From positions 245,720-309,719 of the forward strand of contig NZ_LMKC01000002.1 in NCBI RefSeq assembly GCF_001421355.1: a stretch of 64,000 nt of DNA. The letters run 5' to 3'. A program made the translations under genes and the position numbers. Positions 43,253-59,560 of this stretch are shown here, piece after piece (positions within the stretch are counted from its first letter, which is position 1; each line of letters opens with the position of its first letter). The DNA comes from Sphingomonas sp. Leaf9. GTDB lineage: Bacteria; Pseudomonadota; Alphaproteobacteria; Sphingomonadales; Sphingomonadaceae. The notes below the pieces were generated by a model. The model did no database searches. It was not told where the DNA came from and saw only the letters and a program-made list of their open reading frames with translations.

Positions 43253-44029
43253 TTATTTCGCCAGCACCCGGTGCCCCGCCGCCAGCGTGATCGCGACCAG
43301 CGAACCGCCGACGATATTGCCCGCCGTCACCAGCAGCAGATTGCCGAGCAGCGCCTCGACCGGCACCGCCGCCGGGTCCAGCCCCCATGCGATCGGCAGC
43401 AGCGTCATGTTCGCCACCGAATGTTCGAACCCGGCCGCGACGAACAACGCGACAGGACCGATGACTGCGGCGATCTTGCCTGCAACGGTCTTGGCCCCGG
43501 TCGCCATCCAGACGGCAAGGCACACGAGCATGTTGGCCAGCACGCCGGACGCCAGCAATTCGATCCAGTCCTTCGCAAGCTTGGTATGCGCCGTCTTGAG
43601 CGCGGCTTGTGCGACCGCGCCGTCGATCGCATGCGGCGCGCCCGATGCCACGAACAACGCGACGACGACCAGGCTGCCGACCAGATTGGCGACCCACACG
43701 ATGCTCCAGTCGCGCAGTGTCTCCCCAATGCCCAAGCGGTGCTGGGCGGCGGGCAGGACCAGCATCGTGTTACCTGTGAACAGCTGCGTGCCGGTCACCA
43801 TCACCAGCATCAGCCCGACCGAAAAGGCGATGCCCGACAGCAATTGCGTCGCCCCGCCGGGCACCATCCCGGCCTGGGCCACCAGATAGCCGATCGCGCC
43901 GAAACCGATCTGCGCGCCCGCCGCGATGCCCAGCAGCACCATCGCGCCGATCGGCGGGCTGGTCTTGGCCAGCATGGCGTCGTCCACGCTGTCGGCCAGC
44001 GTGTCGGCGGTCACATCGTCCTGCGCCAT
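43253..44029 (-). CDS. Formate/nitrite transporter family channel
   Basis: The 258-residue protein has the six-span FNT fold with the signature GFEHSVANM in the middle and GTQLFTGNTMLVL earlier, which form the pore with its two hydrophobic constrictions. FNT channels pass formate, nitrite, hydrosulfide or acetate anions across the inner membrane. Which anion is used here is not visible. The ATG at 44029 follows a purine-rich GGGAGAGG region. The next gene upstream ends 57 bases away on the same strand. Confidence 0.87.
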   Translation of the reverse strand: MAQDDVTADTLADSVDDAMLAKTSPPIGAMVLLGIAAGAQIGFGAIGYLVAQAGMVPGGATQLLSGIAFSVGLMLVMVTGTQLFTGNTMLVLPAAQHRLGIGETLRDWSIVWVANLVGSLVVVALFVASGAPHAIDGAVAQAALKTAHTKLAKDWIELLASGVLANMLVCLAVWMATGAKTVAGKIAAVIGPVALFVAAGFEHSVANMTLLPIAWGLDPAAVPVEALLGNLLLVTAGNIVGGSLVAITLAAGHRVLAK

Positions 44030-44086
44030 GGCATGTCCTCTCCCTGTTTCGGAGAGATAACGACCGGCCGCGCCGGCGGCTCCGGG

Positions 44087-45160
44087 TCAGCGCAGGATCG
44101 GCACCATGTCGACCACGCGGACATCGTGCATCTGGTGGAGATAGGCGTCGAGATACGGTTTGTGCGACACCCCGACCACGACCAGCGCGCGCCGGCCCGG
44201 CCGTTCGCCCAGCATGTCGCGGATATTCGCCGCCATGCGCAGGTTGCGGGTTTCCCAATAGCCGACATATTGCCGCCCGAACCGCTGCGGTGACGGCTCC
44301 TCCAGCGCGGCGCCGAAGTCGCTGGCGTAGATGATCGGTGCGATGTCGGGCGCGTTATAGGCGCGATACAGCGTCAGCAGGCCGGGTCCGGTTGCCAGAT
44401 CGCGCGCGGCCGCCTCGCTGAGGACGCGTCGTTTCGCCCCGGCGGGATTATCCCACGCCTTCTGGATCGCCGCGCCATACGGAGCCTCGTCGGCCTTCGC
44501 CATCATCCGGTCGGCGCTGTGATCGTCCATCGCATAGACCCGCTCCAGCCCCAGCCGGGCGGCAAGGCGCGCGGCGATCATCAGGCTTTCGTCGCGCCTG
44601 GTTTCCAGCTTGGTCAGGTGTTCGACCAAGGCTGCATCCAGCCCGTCGCCCGCGCGGCGTTCGGCGGCAGGCAGGCGCAACCACTGGACCAGCGCGGAGG
44701 CTTCCTCCCCGGCAGCGAGGAAGGTCGCCGACAGGCGGCGGCGTTGCGCGGGGGCAGGGGCGGTCGGCCAGTCGGCGAGCATCTTGTCGAACGCGGCGGT
44801 GGCCGCCGGCACGTCCAGCCCGGTCGCGCTACGGGCGGCGGTGGTGTCCGGGCAGTAGGACGACACGGTATCGGCATAGCGATGGGGGTAGCGGCGCAGC
44901 TCGTCGCACTGCGCCCCCGACAATGCCTCGATCGCGATCGCCTGTGGCTTCCACGCGGCCAGCTTGTCGAGCAGCGGGCCGAGCGCTTCGGGGCGGAAGC
45001 TCTTTGGCAGTTGCAAGAGGTGGGTCGATCCAAGGACCGCGACCTCGTTTGCCGGCCCCGATCGCGGTCCCTTGTGCGCCGATGGATCGAAGGGCGGGCG
45101 ATAGGTCTGGGCCGCTGCCGGCGCGGCGAGCAGCAGGAGTGTGAGCAGGATGCGGCGCAT
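44087..45160 (-). CDS. DUF5694-like exported protein
   Basis: The 357-residue product has a signal peptide ending in APAAAQ and then VAVLGSTHLLQLPKSFRPEA, IAIEALSGAQCDELRRYPHR and a C-terminal VVGVSHKPYLDAYLHQMHDV. These match the DUF5694 pattern, a group related to TraB/GumN-like proteins with a conserved GxxH...GxxH arrangement (GSTH and GVSH), which may be a metal-binding fold. No reaction is known. It lies in a leftward run with the FNT gene but has its own upstream repeat. Confidence 0.72.
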   Translation of the reverse strand: MRRILLTLLLLAAPAAAQTYRPPFDPSAHKGPRSGPANEVAVLGSTHLLQLPKSFRPEALGPLLDKLAAWKPQAIAIEALSGAQCDELRRYPHRYADTVSSYCPDTTAARSATGLDVPAATAAFDKMLADWPTAPAPAQRRRLSATFLAAGEEASALVQWLRLPAAERRAGDGLDAALVEHLTKLETRRDESLMIAARLAARLGLERVYAMDDHSADRMMAKADEAPYGAAIQKAWDNPAGAKRRVLSEAAARDLATGPGLLTLYRAYNAPDIAPIIYASDFGAALEEPSPQRFGRQYVGYWETRNLRMAANIRDMLGERPGRRALVVVGVSHKPYLDAYLHQMHDVRVVDMVPILR

Positions 45161-45285
45161 GGGTCCCCCTTGGTTTGCGGTAGGGTAGGGGGTGAGTGGC
45201 GGGTAGGGAAGGCGGCACCGCGCCTACTTCCGTCGTCAGTCCGGACTTGATCCGGGAGTGACCAGGAGGGGGGAGCACCGTCCCC

Positions 45286-45322
45286 CAAAAACGAAACCGC
45301 CGCCCGGTTGCCCGGACGGCGG
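45286..45322 (-). terminator. Terminator of the rpoBC operon
   Basis: Read leftward, CCGCCGTCCGGG, a short loop and CCGGGCGGCGG form a strong hairpin followed by TTTCGTTTTT. It lies about 30 bases past the rpoC stop. Confidence 0.9.
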
Positions 45323-45350
45323 CTCGTCAGTTCAGCGAAGACCCGAACGA

Positions 45351-49631
<4,281 letters not shown>

Positions 49632-49711
49632 TTTGCTTTCCTCACGGAGAGGGAAAATCGTCAGGGGCGGGAAGGGAGCGCCGCGTCGTTACCGGACGCG
49701 ACGCCCATCCA

Positions 49712-53857
<4,146 letters not shown>

Positions 53858-54182
53858 GGGGTCGTGGGCCTCGCTTACAGTCAAATCTCGTGCCCGGTGG
53901 CCACCGGGCTGGCGTGCGAACAGGACGACGAAAGCCGCGTCACCCACATTGGGCCGCAGCTGTTCGAGCGTCCTGGAATGGCGACAGGCCTATGCATGCA
54001 ATGCGTTGCGCGACGACGCATTCTTTCCCGGTCCTGAAGCAAGCCGGTCCTATATAAGCCGGGGCAGGGGCTGTCAACGCGGCGCGTCGTGCGTTTCGGT
54101 TGGGCGCGCCGATGGCTCGCTTCGTCGTATATTGGCCCGCGACAGGCTGACGCGGATGCAAAAACCCCGGTTGAGGGGCGTC
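53858..54182. other. Divergent promoter region between rpoB and a membrane-protein gene
   Basis: No gene is supported in this 325-base stretch. It should hold the rpoB promoter, since the terminator after rplL isolates the two gene pairs. The stretch before the rightward gene includes CGTATATTGG near 54127, a plausible -10 region. Confidence 0.5.
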
Positions 54183-55316
54183 ATGCAGTTCCAGCTTCCG
54201 CTCGCGGCTCTCGTCGCGATCCTCGCCGTGCCCGCCGCCGCGCAGCAGACGTCGCCCGGCGGGTCGATCCCGATCTACGACATCACGCCGCAGCCGGTGC
54301 CGACTCCGTCGCCGACGCCGAGCGCGACGCCGACCCCGCGGGTGACGCCTGCGCCAACGCCGCGCGTTATCGCGCCGGTGCCCCGTGCGACCGCCACGCC
54401 GGCCCCGCGTGCCACAGCGACCCCGGTCCCGCCGCGTCCGACCCCGACCCCGACTCCGCGCGTCCAGCCCGAAGCGGTGCCGGCGGCCGAGCCGACCTAT
54501 GTCGGGCCGCCGGTCCTGCCCGAACCGACGCCCGCCCCATCCGCGACCCCCTCGCCGGTCGCAACCGCGACCCCGGCCGCGATCGCGCCCGCCCCGGCCG
54601 GCGACGATGCGTTGCCGTGGTGGGTATGGTTCCTAGGCGGGATCGCGGTTGCCAGCGGCATTGCGTACGCGCTCGCCCGTCGCCGTCCGGCCGAAGTGCA
54701 ATATGTCCCGGCGCCGCTGGAGCCTGCGCCGCCGGTCGTCCCTGCGCCGAAGCCGGTGCGTCCGCCGGTCGCCCCGGTAACGCCGCCCGCACCGCCCCCC
54801 GCGCCGGTCGCGCCGACGCCGGGGCCGTTCCTCGAATTCCAGCTTGCCCCGCTCAAGGTCGGGCTGGAGGGCGACCGCGCGCTGCTTGATTTCGACCTGA
54901 CCGTCGGCAATCCGGCATCGACCCCGGTCGCCGAGGTCCGCATTGCGACGCTGCTGATTACTGCCAACGCCCGGCAGGATGAGCAGATCGCCACCTTCTT
55001 CTCCGACGCCGACAAGCGCGGGCTGGAGCCGTTCCCGCTGGGGGCGGGGGAGCGTCGCCATCTGGAGGCGACGATGACCCTGCCGCGCGTGGCGGTGAAC
55101 ATCGTCGAAGCGAACGACCGCGCCTTCTTCGTGCCGTTGATCGCGATCGATGCGCGCTATCGCTGGGAGGATGGCCGCGAATCGCGCACCACCGCCGCCT
55201 TCATGGTCGGCCCGGCCGCGCCACAAGGGAAGCTGGCCCCGATCTTCGCCGATCGCGGCGACCGGATGATCGACCGGCTGGAAGTGCGGTTGCACGGCCA
55301 GGTCCGCCGGACCTGA
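54183..55316 (+). CDS. Pro/Thr-rich membrane protein of unknown function
   Basis: The product (377 residues) has a signal peptide (AALVAILAVPAAAQ), a long PT-rich linker (TPSPTPSATPTPRVTPAPTP) up to about residue 130, one membrane segment (WWVWFLGGIAVASGIAYALA) and, after a second proline-rich part, a C-terminal domain with FLEFQLAPLKVGLEGDRALL and DADKRGLEPFPLGAGERRHL. The linker is probably outside and the last domain inside the cell. ATG 54183 follows GAGGGGC; ATG 54156 is the alternative. It lies divergent from rpoB. No function is known. Confidence 0.68.
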   Translation: MQFQLPLAALVAILAVPAAAQQTSPGGSIPIYDITPQPVPTPSPTPSATPTPRVTPAPTPRVIAPVPRATATPAPRATATPVPPRPTPTPTPRVQPEAVPAAEPTYVGPPVLPEPTPAPSATPSPVATATPAAIAPAPAGDDALPWWVWFLGGIAVASGIAYALARRRPAEVQYVPAPLEPAPPVVPAPKPVRPPVAPVTPPAPPPAPVAPTPGPFLEFQLAPLKVGLEGDRALLDFDLTVGNPASTPVAEVRIATLLITANARQDEQIATFFSDADKRGLEPFPLGAGERRHLEATMTLPRVAVNIVEANDRAFFVPLIAIDARYRWEDGRESRTTAAFMVGPAAPQGKLAPIFADRGDRMIDRLEVRLHGQVRRT

Positions 55317-55382
55317 TCTGCGTGCACTGCTTGCCGATAATCGATAAACGCGATAGTCTCGTGGTAACGGAGAGGGGGCGGC

Positions 55383-55904
55383 ATGGCGCGGCGTGACCGG
55401 ATATTGCGATTTACCGTCGTGGTGTTGCGCGTCCTGTTGGTCCTGAACATCGCCTTTGCCATCGCCTTCCTGTTGGGGACGCTGGCGAGTTTTCCGTTCC
55501 ACGCTCCGCTGGCGGCGCGGATCGCGGCGAAATATCCGGCGGTCGACGTCGTACGGGTCGTCAGCGGCATTCGTGCCCTGCTGCTGCTGGGTGTCGTCGC
55601 GTCGGTGCCCGCGCACATCATCTTTTCGCGCCTGATCGCGATCATCGGTACCGTGCTGGCCGGCGAGACGTTCGCGTCGCCCAATGCGCGGCGGGTGCGG
55701 GCCATCGGGTGGGCACTGCTTGCGATTCAGTTGCTCGATGTGCCGCTGCTCCTGATCGTGCCGAGCTTCGATGGGCTGGGGGTGCGGGTCGATGGATCGT
55801 CGATCTCGATCGGTGGCTGGCTGTCGGTGCTGGTCGCCTTCATCCTTGCCCGCGTGTTCGCCGAAGGGGCAGCGCTCCGCGAAGACCTGGAAGGGACGGT
55901 CTGA
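55383..55904 (+). CDS. DUF2975 membrane protein
   Basis: The 173-residue protein has four membrane segments (VVVLRVLLVLNIAFAIAFLL, IRALLLLGVVASVPAHIIF, IGWALLAIQLLDVPLLLIV and LSVLVAFILARVFAEGA) and LIAIIGTVLAGETFASPNAR, close to the DUF2975 consensus. DUF2975 proteins usually sit next to a small Cro/CI-type regulator, as here (overlap ATGA-like TGATG). The function is unknown; the pair may be a membrane-linked switch. Confidence 0.8.
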   Translation: MARRDRILRFTVVVLRVLLVLNIAFAIAFLLGTLASFPFHAPLAARIAAKYPAVDVVRVVSGIRALLLLGVVASVPAHIIFSRLIAIIGTVLAGETFASPNARRVRAIGWALLAIQLLDVPLLLIVPSFDGLGVRVDGSSISIGGWLSVLVAFILARVFAEGAALREDLEGTV

Positions 55905-56131
55905 TGGCGGTGCTGGTCCGCCTCGACGAAGTATTGCAGGCCCGGCGCATGACGCTGACCGAACTGGCGCAGGCGGTGGATATCACGCTCGCCAACCTGT
56001 CGATCCTGAAGACCGGCAAGGCGCGTGCGATCCGGTTCACGACCCTCGACGCCATCTGTCGCGTACTGGAATGCCAGCCGGGCGACATTCTGGTCCATGC
56101 GGCCGGTGCGCAGGATGAGGGCGACGACTGA
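55904..56131 (+). CDS. Small XRE/HTH_26-type regulator
   Basis: The 75-residue protein is a short helix-turn-helix: LDEVLQARRMTLTELAQAVD, ITLANLSILKTGKARAIRFT and LDAICRVLECQPGDIL, the PF13443-type pattern. It overlaps the DUF2975 stop by one base and is cotranscribed with it. It may control its own operon. Its target is not seen. Confidence 0.85.
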   Translation: MAVLVRLDEVLQARRMTLTELAQAVDITLANLSILKTGKARAIRFTTLDAICRVLECQPGDILVHAAGAQDEGDD

Positions 56132-56146
56132 CGCGCCGGCCCGCGA

Positions 56147-57241
56147 TTACTGCGGTGGCGGGCCTTCCTCGGCATGCTCGACGGCGGCTCCGTCATCCGG
56201 GCGGATCGCGAAGCGGACGCGTTCGATGCAACCGCTCGCGCCGGTCGGCGATGCCGAGCGCCGCGCCGATCGGACAACCTGCATCGCCTGCTGCCCGAAA
56301 GCCTCGGCCGGTTCGCTGGCCAGCACGCGGGTGTTCCCGATCTCACCCCAGGGTGCGACGTCGAACTGCACCACCGCCCATCCTTCGATCCGACGACGAT
56401 TCCACGCCGGGGGATAGGTCAGACGCGGGGGCTGTGCCCATCCTGCCGCCGGGCAGAGCGGCGTCGCGCCGAATTGGGCTTCGTCGGGCGCAGGTGGCGC
56501 TGCCAATCGCAAGGCGTCGCGCCAATAGGGATAGAAGCAGCCCTGGCGCTTGCCTTCGACAAAGCGGGAACCGGCAGCGGCCTTGCGCGCGGCGGTATCG
56601 AGCGTGGGGTCAGCGGTCCCGCCAATCGTCCGCACGGCGACGGGGCGACCCTTCTTATCCAGATCATAGCTGGTCATCGACCATTGCCGTTCGCCCGGTC
56701 TGCCCGCGACCTTGCGGAAATCGGGATAGGCGCGAAGCAGGGCCGCCGGTCGCGGCTGGCGCAGGCAATCGCTGTCGGCGGGACTGATCCGCTCCCATCC
56801 CTCACGCGGCAACGGGCCATTGGTGGGGACCAGCGAATAAGCCATCAGATCGGCGGGATCGGCCTTAGCCAACGGGAGCATCTGCTGCTGATAGTCGACG
56901 CGGCAATCCGTCCGGGGCGTGCCGGGCGTAAAGGTCGATGCGGCAAGGGCCGGGGCAATCTCCTCGCTGTTCGGAACATACGACGCCCCGTCGGTCCGGA
57001 TCGAAAGCGGACGCCCGCTGGCATCGATCCGAAACCGCAGCGTTACCGGGCGGACATCGCCGGCACCCCAGCGCAGCGCAGGCGGAACGGCGGACAGATG
57101 GACCGCATCGACCACGATATCGCCACATCGAACCGGCCCCGGCGTCCACCGCGCCAGTTGCTGCGTGGGTAGGTCCGTCGCCTGGATCGGTAGGGGCACG
57201 TTACTTGCCGCCAGAAGCAGCGCGAGCGAAGGGATCGACAT
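56147..57241 (-). CDS. Periplasmic protein with TonB C-terminal-like domains
   Basis: The product (364 residues from ATG 57241) begins with a signal-like stretch (PSLALLLAASNVPLPIQA) and has two TonB_C-like halves: VRPVTLRFRIDASGRPLSIR near residue 65 and RRIEGWAVVQFDVAPWGEIG near residue 300. The last one includes TRVLASEPAEAFGQQAMQVV. True TonB has an N-terminal membrane anchor and a proline-rich arm, neither of which is visible, so the protein is probably not a normal energy transducer. The start could lie farther upstream, as the frame is open. It lies between rplL and rpoB but on their strand. Confidence 0.7.
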   Translation of the reverse strand: MSIPSLALLLAASNVPLPIQATDLPTQQLARWTPGPVRCGDIVVDAVHLSAVPPALRWGAGDVRPVTLRFRIDASGRPLSIRTDGASYVPNSEEIAPALAASTFTPGTPRTDCRVDYQQQMLPLAKADPADLMAYSLVPTNGPLPREGWERISPADSDCLRQPRPAALLRAYPDFRKVAGRPGERQWSMTSYDLDKKGRPVAVRTIGGTADPTLDTAARKAAAGSRFVEGKRQGCFYPYWRDALRLAAPPAPDEAQFGATPLCPAAGWAQPPRLTYPPAWNRRRIEGWAVVQFDVAPWGEIGNTRVLASEPAEAFGQQAMQVVRSARRSASPTGASGCIERVRFAIRPDDGAAVEHAEEGPPPQ

Positions 57242-57326
57242 GGCGCGCAGGATGGCCGCACTTCGTGACGGGTGCAAGTAAGGCGGCTGCGGTCGTCCGG
57301 CCGGGGACGGGTTTCGCGAGCGGGCA

Positions 57327-57366
57327 TGAAAAAAGGGGACAGTCCGGTGTGGACTGCCCCCTTTTT
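57327..57366. terminator. Terminator after rplL
   Basis: AAAAGGGGACAGTCC, a GGTGT loop and GGACTGCCCCCTTTTT form a near-perfect hairpin with T runs on both sides. It ends the rplJL transcript before the TonB-like gene. Confidence 0.9.
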
Positions 57367-57476
57367 CTGGTCGAGCCGGGATGGAAGTGAATTCCATCCC
57401 GTCGGTCGGGCCTTGCGGCCCGCCGGCCGGCCTTGGTGGAGATGGCGGATCGTAGATCCGCCGTCCCACCTGCGGC

Positions 57477-57854
57477 TTACTTGACTTCGACGGTTGCGCC
57501 GGCGCCTTCGAGCTGCGCCTTGATCTTGGCGGCTTCGTCCTTGTTCACGCCTTCCTTGACGGCCTTCGGCGCGCCTTCGACGAGCGCCTTGGCTTCGGTC
57601 AGGCCGAGACCGGTGATGGCGCGGACTTCCTTGATGACGTTGATCTTCTTGCCACCGTCGCCGGTGAGGATCACGTCGAACTCGGTCTGCTCTTCAGCAG
57701 CTGGGGCAGCGGCGCCGCCGCCAGCGGCCGGAGCGGCTGCAACGGCAGCAGCGGCCGAAACGCCCCACTTCTCTTCGAGCAGCTTCGACAGCTCGGCTGC
57801 TTCGAGGACGGTCAGCGCGCTCAGCTGTTCGACGATTGCGTTCAGGTCAGCCAT
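57477..57854 (-). CDS. rplL: Ribosomal protein L7/L12
   Basis: The 125-residue protein is L7/L12, the mobile stalk of the large subunit that recruits translation factors. The N-terminal dimer domain ([20 protein letters not shown]), the Ala/Gly hinge (about residues 33-53) and the C-terminal domain ([20 protein letters not shown]) are all normal. It follows rplJ by 48 bases. A strong terminator lies downstream. Confidence 0.97.
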   Translation of the reverse strand: MADLNAIVEQLSALTVLEAAELSKLLEEKWGVSAAAAVAAAPAAGGGAAAPAAEEQTEFDVILTGDGGKKINVIKEVRAITGLGLTEAKALVEGAPKAVKEGVNKDEAAKIKAQLEGAGATVEVK

Positions 57855-57902
57855 GATATTCTCCGTAAATCAGATAGGGTTGTGTTGGTCGGAAGCGTGC
57901 CT

Positions 57903-58418
57903 TCAGGCTGCTTCCTTCTCCGCATATGCCGACAGCACGCGCGCGATCTGGGCCGCGGGTGCCTGCGTGATGGTGGCGATCTTCGTTGCCGGGGCAACGA
58001 TGAGGCCGACCAGCTTGGCGCGCAGTTCGTCGAGCGAGGGCAGCGAGGCAAGAGCCTTCACGCCGTCCGCGTCGAGGATCTGGCCGCCCATCGCGCCGCC
58101 GACGATCTCGAGCTTGTCGTTCGTCTTGGCGAAGTCGTTGATGACCCGCGCCGCAGCGACGGGATCGGTCGACGTCGCCAGCGCCGTCGGGCCGGTCAGC
58201 AGGTCCGACAACACCGCGTACGGCGTGCCTTCGGCTGCGATCCGGGCAAGACGGTTCTTCGAGACCTTGTAGCTCGCGCCGGCTTCCCGCATCTTGTTGC
58301 GCAGATTCGTCGACTGGGCGACGGTCATGCCGAGGTTGCGGGTGACGACCACCACGCCGACCTCGTTGAAGGTGCGGTTCAGCTCGGCGACGGCTTCACT
58401 CTTCTGAGTGCGATCCAT
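57903..58418 (-). CDS. rplJ: Ribosomal protein L10
   Basis: The 171-residue protein is L10, the base of the L12 stalk: [20 protein letters not shown], then [20 protein letters not shown] and the long C-terminal helix [18 protein letters not shown] that holds L12 dimers. ATG 58418 follows AAGGAGAACGGC. The preceding mRNA carries a long leader that L10 may bind to limit its own synthesis. Confidence 0.97.
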   Translation of the reverse strand: MDRTQKSEAVAELNRTFNEVGVVVVTRNLGMTVAQSTNLRNKMREAGASYKVSKNRLARIAAEGTPYAVLSDLLTGPTALATSTDPVAAARVINDFAKTNDKLEIVGGAMGGQILDADGVKALASLPSLDELRAKLVGLIVAPATKIATITQAPAAQIARVLSAYAEKEAA

Positions 58419-58640
58419 GCCGTTCTCCTTTACTGGGGCGTGTCCCGGCAGAACCGGCAAACGCCCGCGAACAATCCGCCCGTCGCAGGGTGCGACGACC
58501 GGGGCGAAAGTCCGTGAGGGGCATGGTCGCCATGCGGAGCCGTGCAATAAGCAGCGGTCGCTTCATGGCCGGCCCGACGTGCCTCGGCACGCACAGGCGG
58601 AATAACACATTCCCCGTCTCGGCAGGACATTAAGCGGGGA
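58419..58640 (-). promoter_or_regulatory. Leader of rplJL, probable L10-binding region
   Basis: The 380 bases between rplJ and cutC exceed a normal promoter. The rplJ-side part has several hairpins, such as CGTGCCGAGGCACG and CGTCGCACCCTGCGACG. In many bacteria this leader is bound by the L10-L12 complex. I cannot fold it fully, so the boundaries are rough. Confidence 0.5.
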
Positions 58641-58749
58641 ACCCGCACCTGCTGTCTCGGACGGACGTCGCACGCGGGACGAATCCCCATGCGACGGCTG
58701 GCCGCGCGCTTACGCCGGTGGCCGGGGGGAGTCAAGCGTGCGAACCGGC

Positions 58750-58786
58750 TTGACCTTGGCCGTGCACGCTTCATTAGTCAGATAAA
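58750..58786 (+). promoter_or_regulatory. Putative promoter and operator for the cutC operon
   Basis: TTGACC (58750-58755), 17 bases and ATTAGT (58773-58778) form a plausible promoter. TAGTCAGATAAA (58775-58786) overlaps and follows the -10 and matches the site before the sugar transporter at 4771-4782 in 11 of 12 bases. A GAGGG ribosome site is next, before ATG 58799. Confidence 0.5.
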
Positions 58787-58798
58787 TCTGGAGGGACC

Positions 58799-59542
58799 AT
58801 GCCGCGCACGACGTTGGAAATCTGTATCGACAGTGCCGCCGGGGCCGATGCGGCGATCACAGGCGGCGCGGATCGGATCGAACTGTGCGGGGCGCTGTCG
58901 GTCGGCGGGTTGACGCCGCCGCCGGGACTGGTGGCGCTGGTGGTCGAGCGGGCGCGGGCGGCGGGCGTACGTGTCCATGCGATGGTCCGGCCGCGCGCGG
59001 GGGATTTTGCCTATGACGCACCCGAACTGGACACCGCCATCGCCGATGCCCGCGCACTAATCGCGGCCGGGGTCGATGGCCTCGTCTTCGGGGCGGTGCG
59101 GGACGGCGCGATCGATGGCGAGGCGACGGCACGGTGGCTGGCGGCGGTGCGGGGCCTGCGCGCCGATATCGACCTGACGCTGCACCGTGCGGTCGACCTG
59201 CTGGTCGATCCGGTCGCGGTGGTCGAACCGGCGGTGGCGCTGGGGTTCCACCGCATCCTGACCTCGGGCGGGGCCACCCGCGCGGTCGATGGGGTCGGGG
59301 TGATCCGGGCGATGCATGAACGGGCGGCGGGGCGGATCGTGGTGATGCCAGGATCGGGCGTCCGTCCCGAGAATACCGCGGCCTTGCTGGCGCAGACCGG
59401 GGCGGGGGAAATCCATGCCTCGGCCAGCGTGGCCGTGGTGCAGGACGATCCGCGCGTGATCGCGCTGGGCTTTGCCGGGCCGGGCCTCGCGCGAACCGAT
59501 GCAACCGTCGTGCGCGCGCTGCGCGCCGCGATCGACGCCTGA
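58799..59542 (+). CDS. cutC: CutC family TIM-barrel protein
   Basis: The 247-residue protein has the CutC pattern: LEICIDSAAGADAAITGGAD, RIELCGALSVGGLTPPPGLV, VHAMVRPRAGDFAYD and LHRAVDLLVDP. CutC was named for copper tolerance in E. coli, but that role is doubtful, and many CutC genes sit beside glycoside hydrolases, as here. A sugar-linked role is therefore possible but unproven. It is followed after 18 bases by a GH2 gene on the same strand. An operator-like site precedes it. Confidence 0.9.
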   Translation: MPRTTLEICIDSAAGADAAITGGADRIELCGALSVGGLTPPPGLVALVVERARAAGVRVHAMVRPRAGDFAYDAPELDTAIADARALIAAGVDGLVFGAVRDGAIDGEATARWLAAVRGLRADIDLTLHRAVDLLVDPVAVVEPAVALGFHRILTSGGATRAVDGVGVIRAMHERAAGRIVVMPGSGVRPENTAALLAQTGAGEIHASASVAVVQDDPRVIALGFAGPGLARTDATVVRALRAAIDA

Positions 59543-59560
59543 CAAGAGGGATATAGGACC

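Noticed and set aside
44097..45250. Long rightward open frames antisense to the DUF5694-like gene
   Set aside because: They lack start sites and family motifs; the leftward frame has a signal peptide and conserved motifs.
56147..57241. Calling the gene between rplL and rpoB a normal tonB
   Set aside because: It has a signal-like N-terminus, no proline-rich arm and two TonB_C-like halves, so only a domain-level name is justified.
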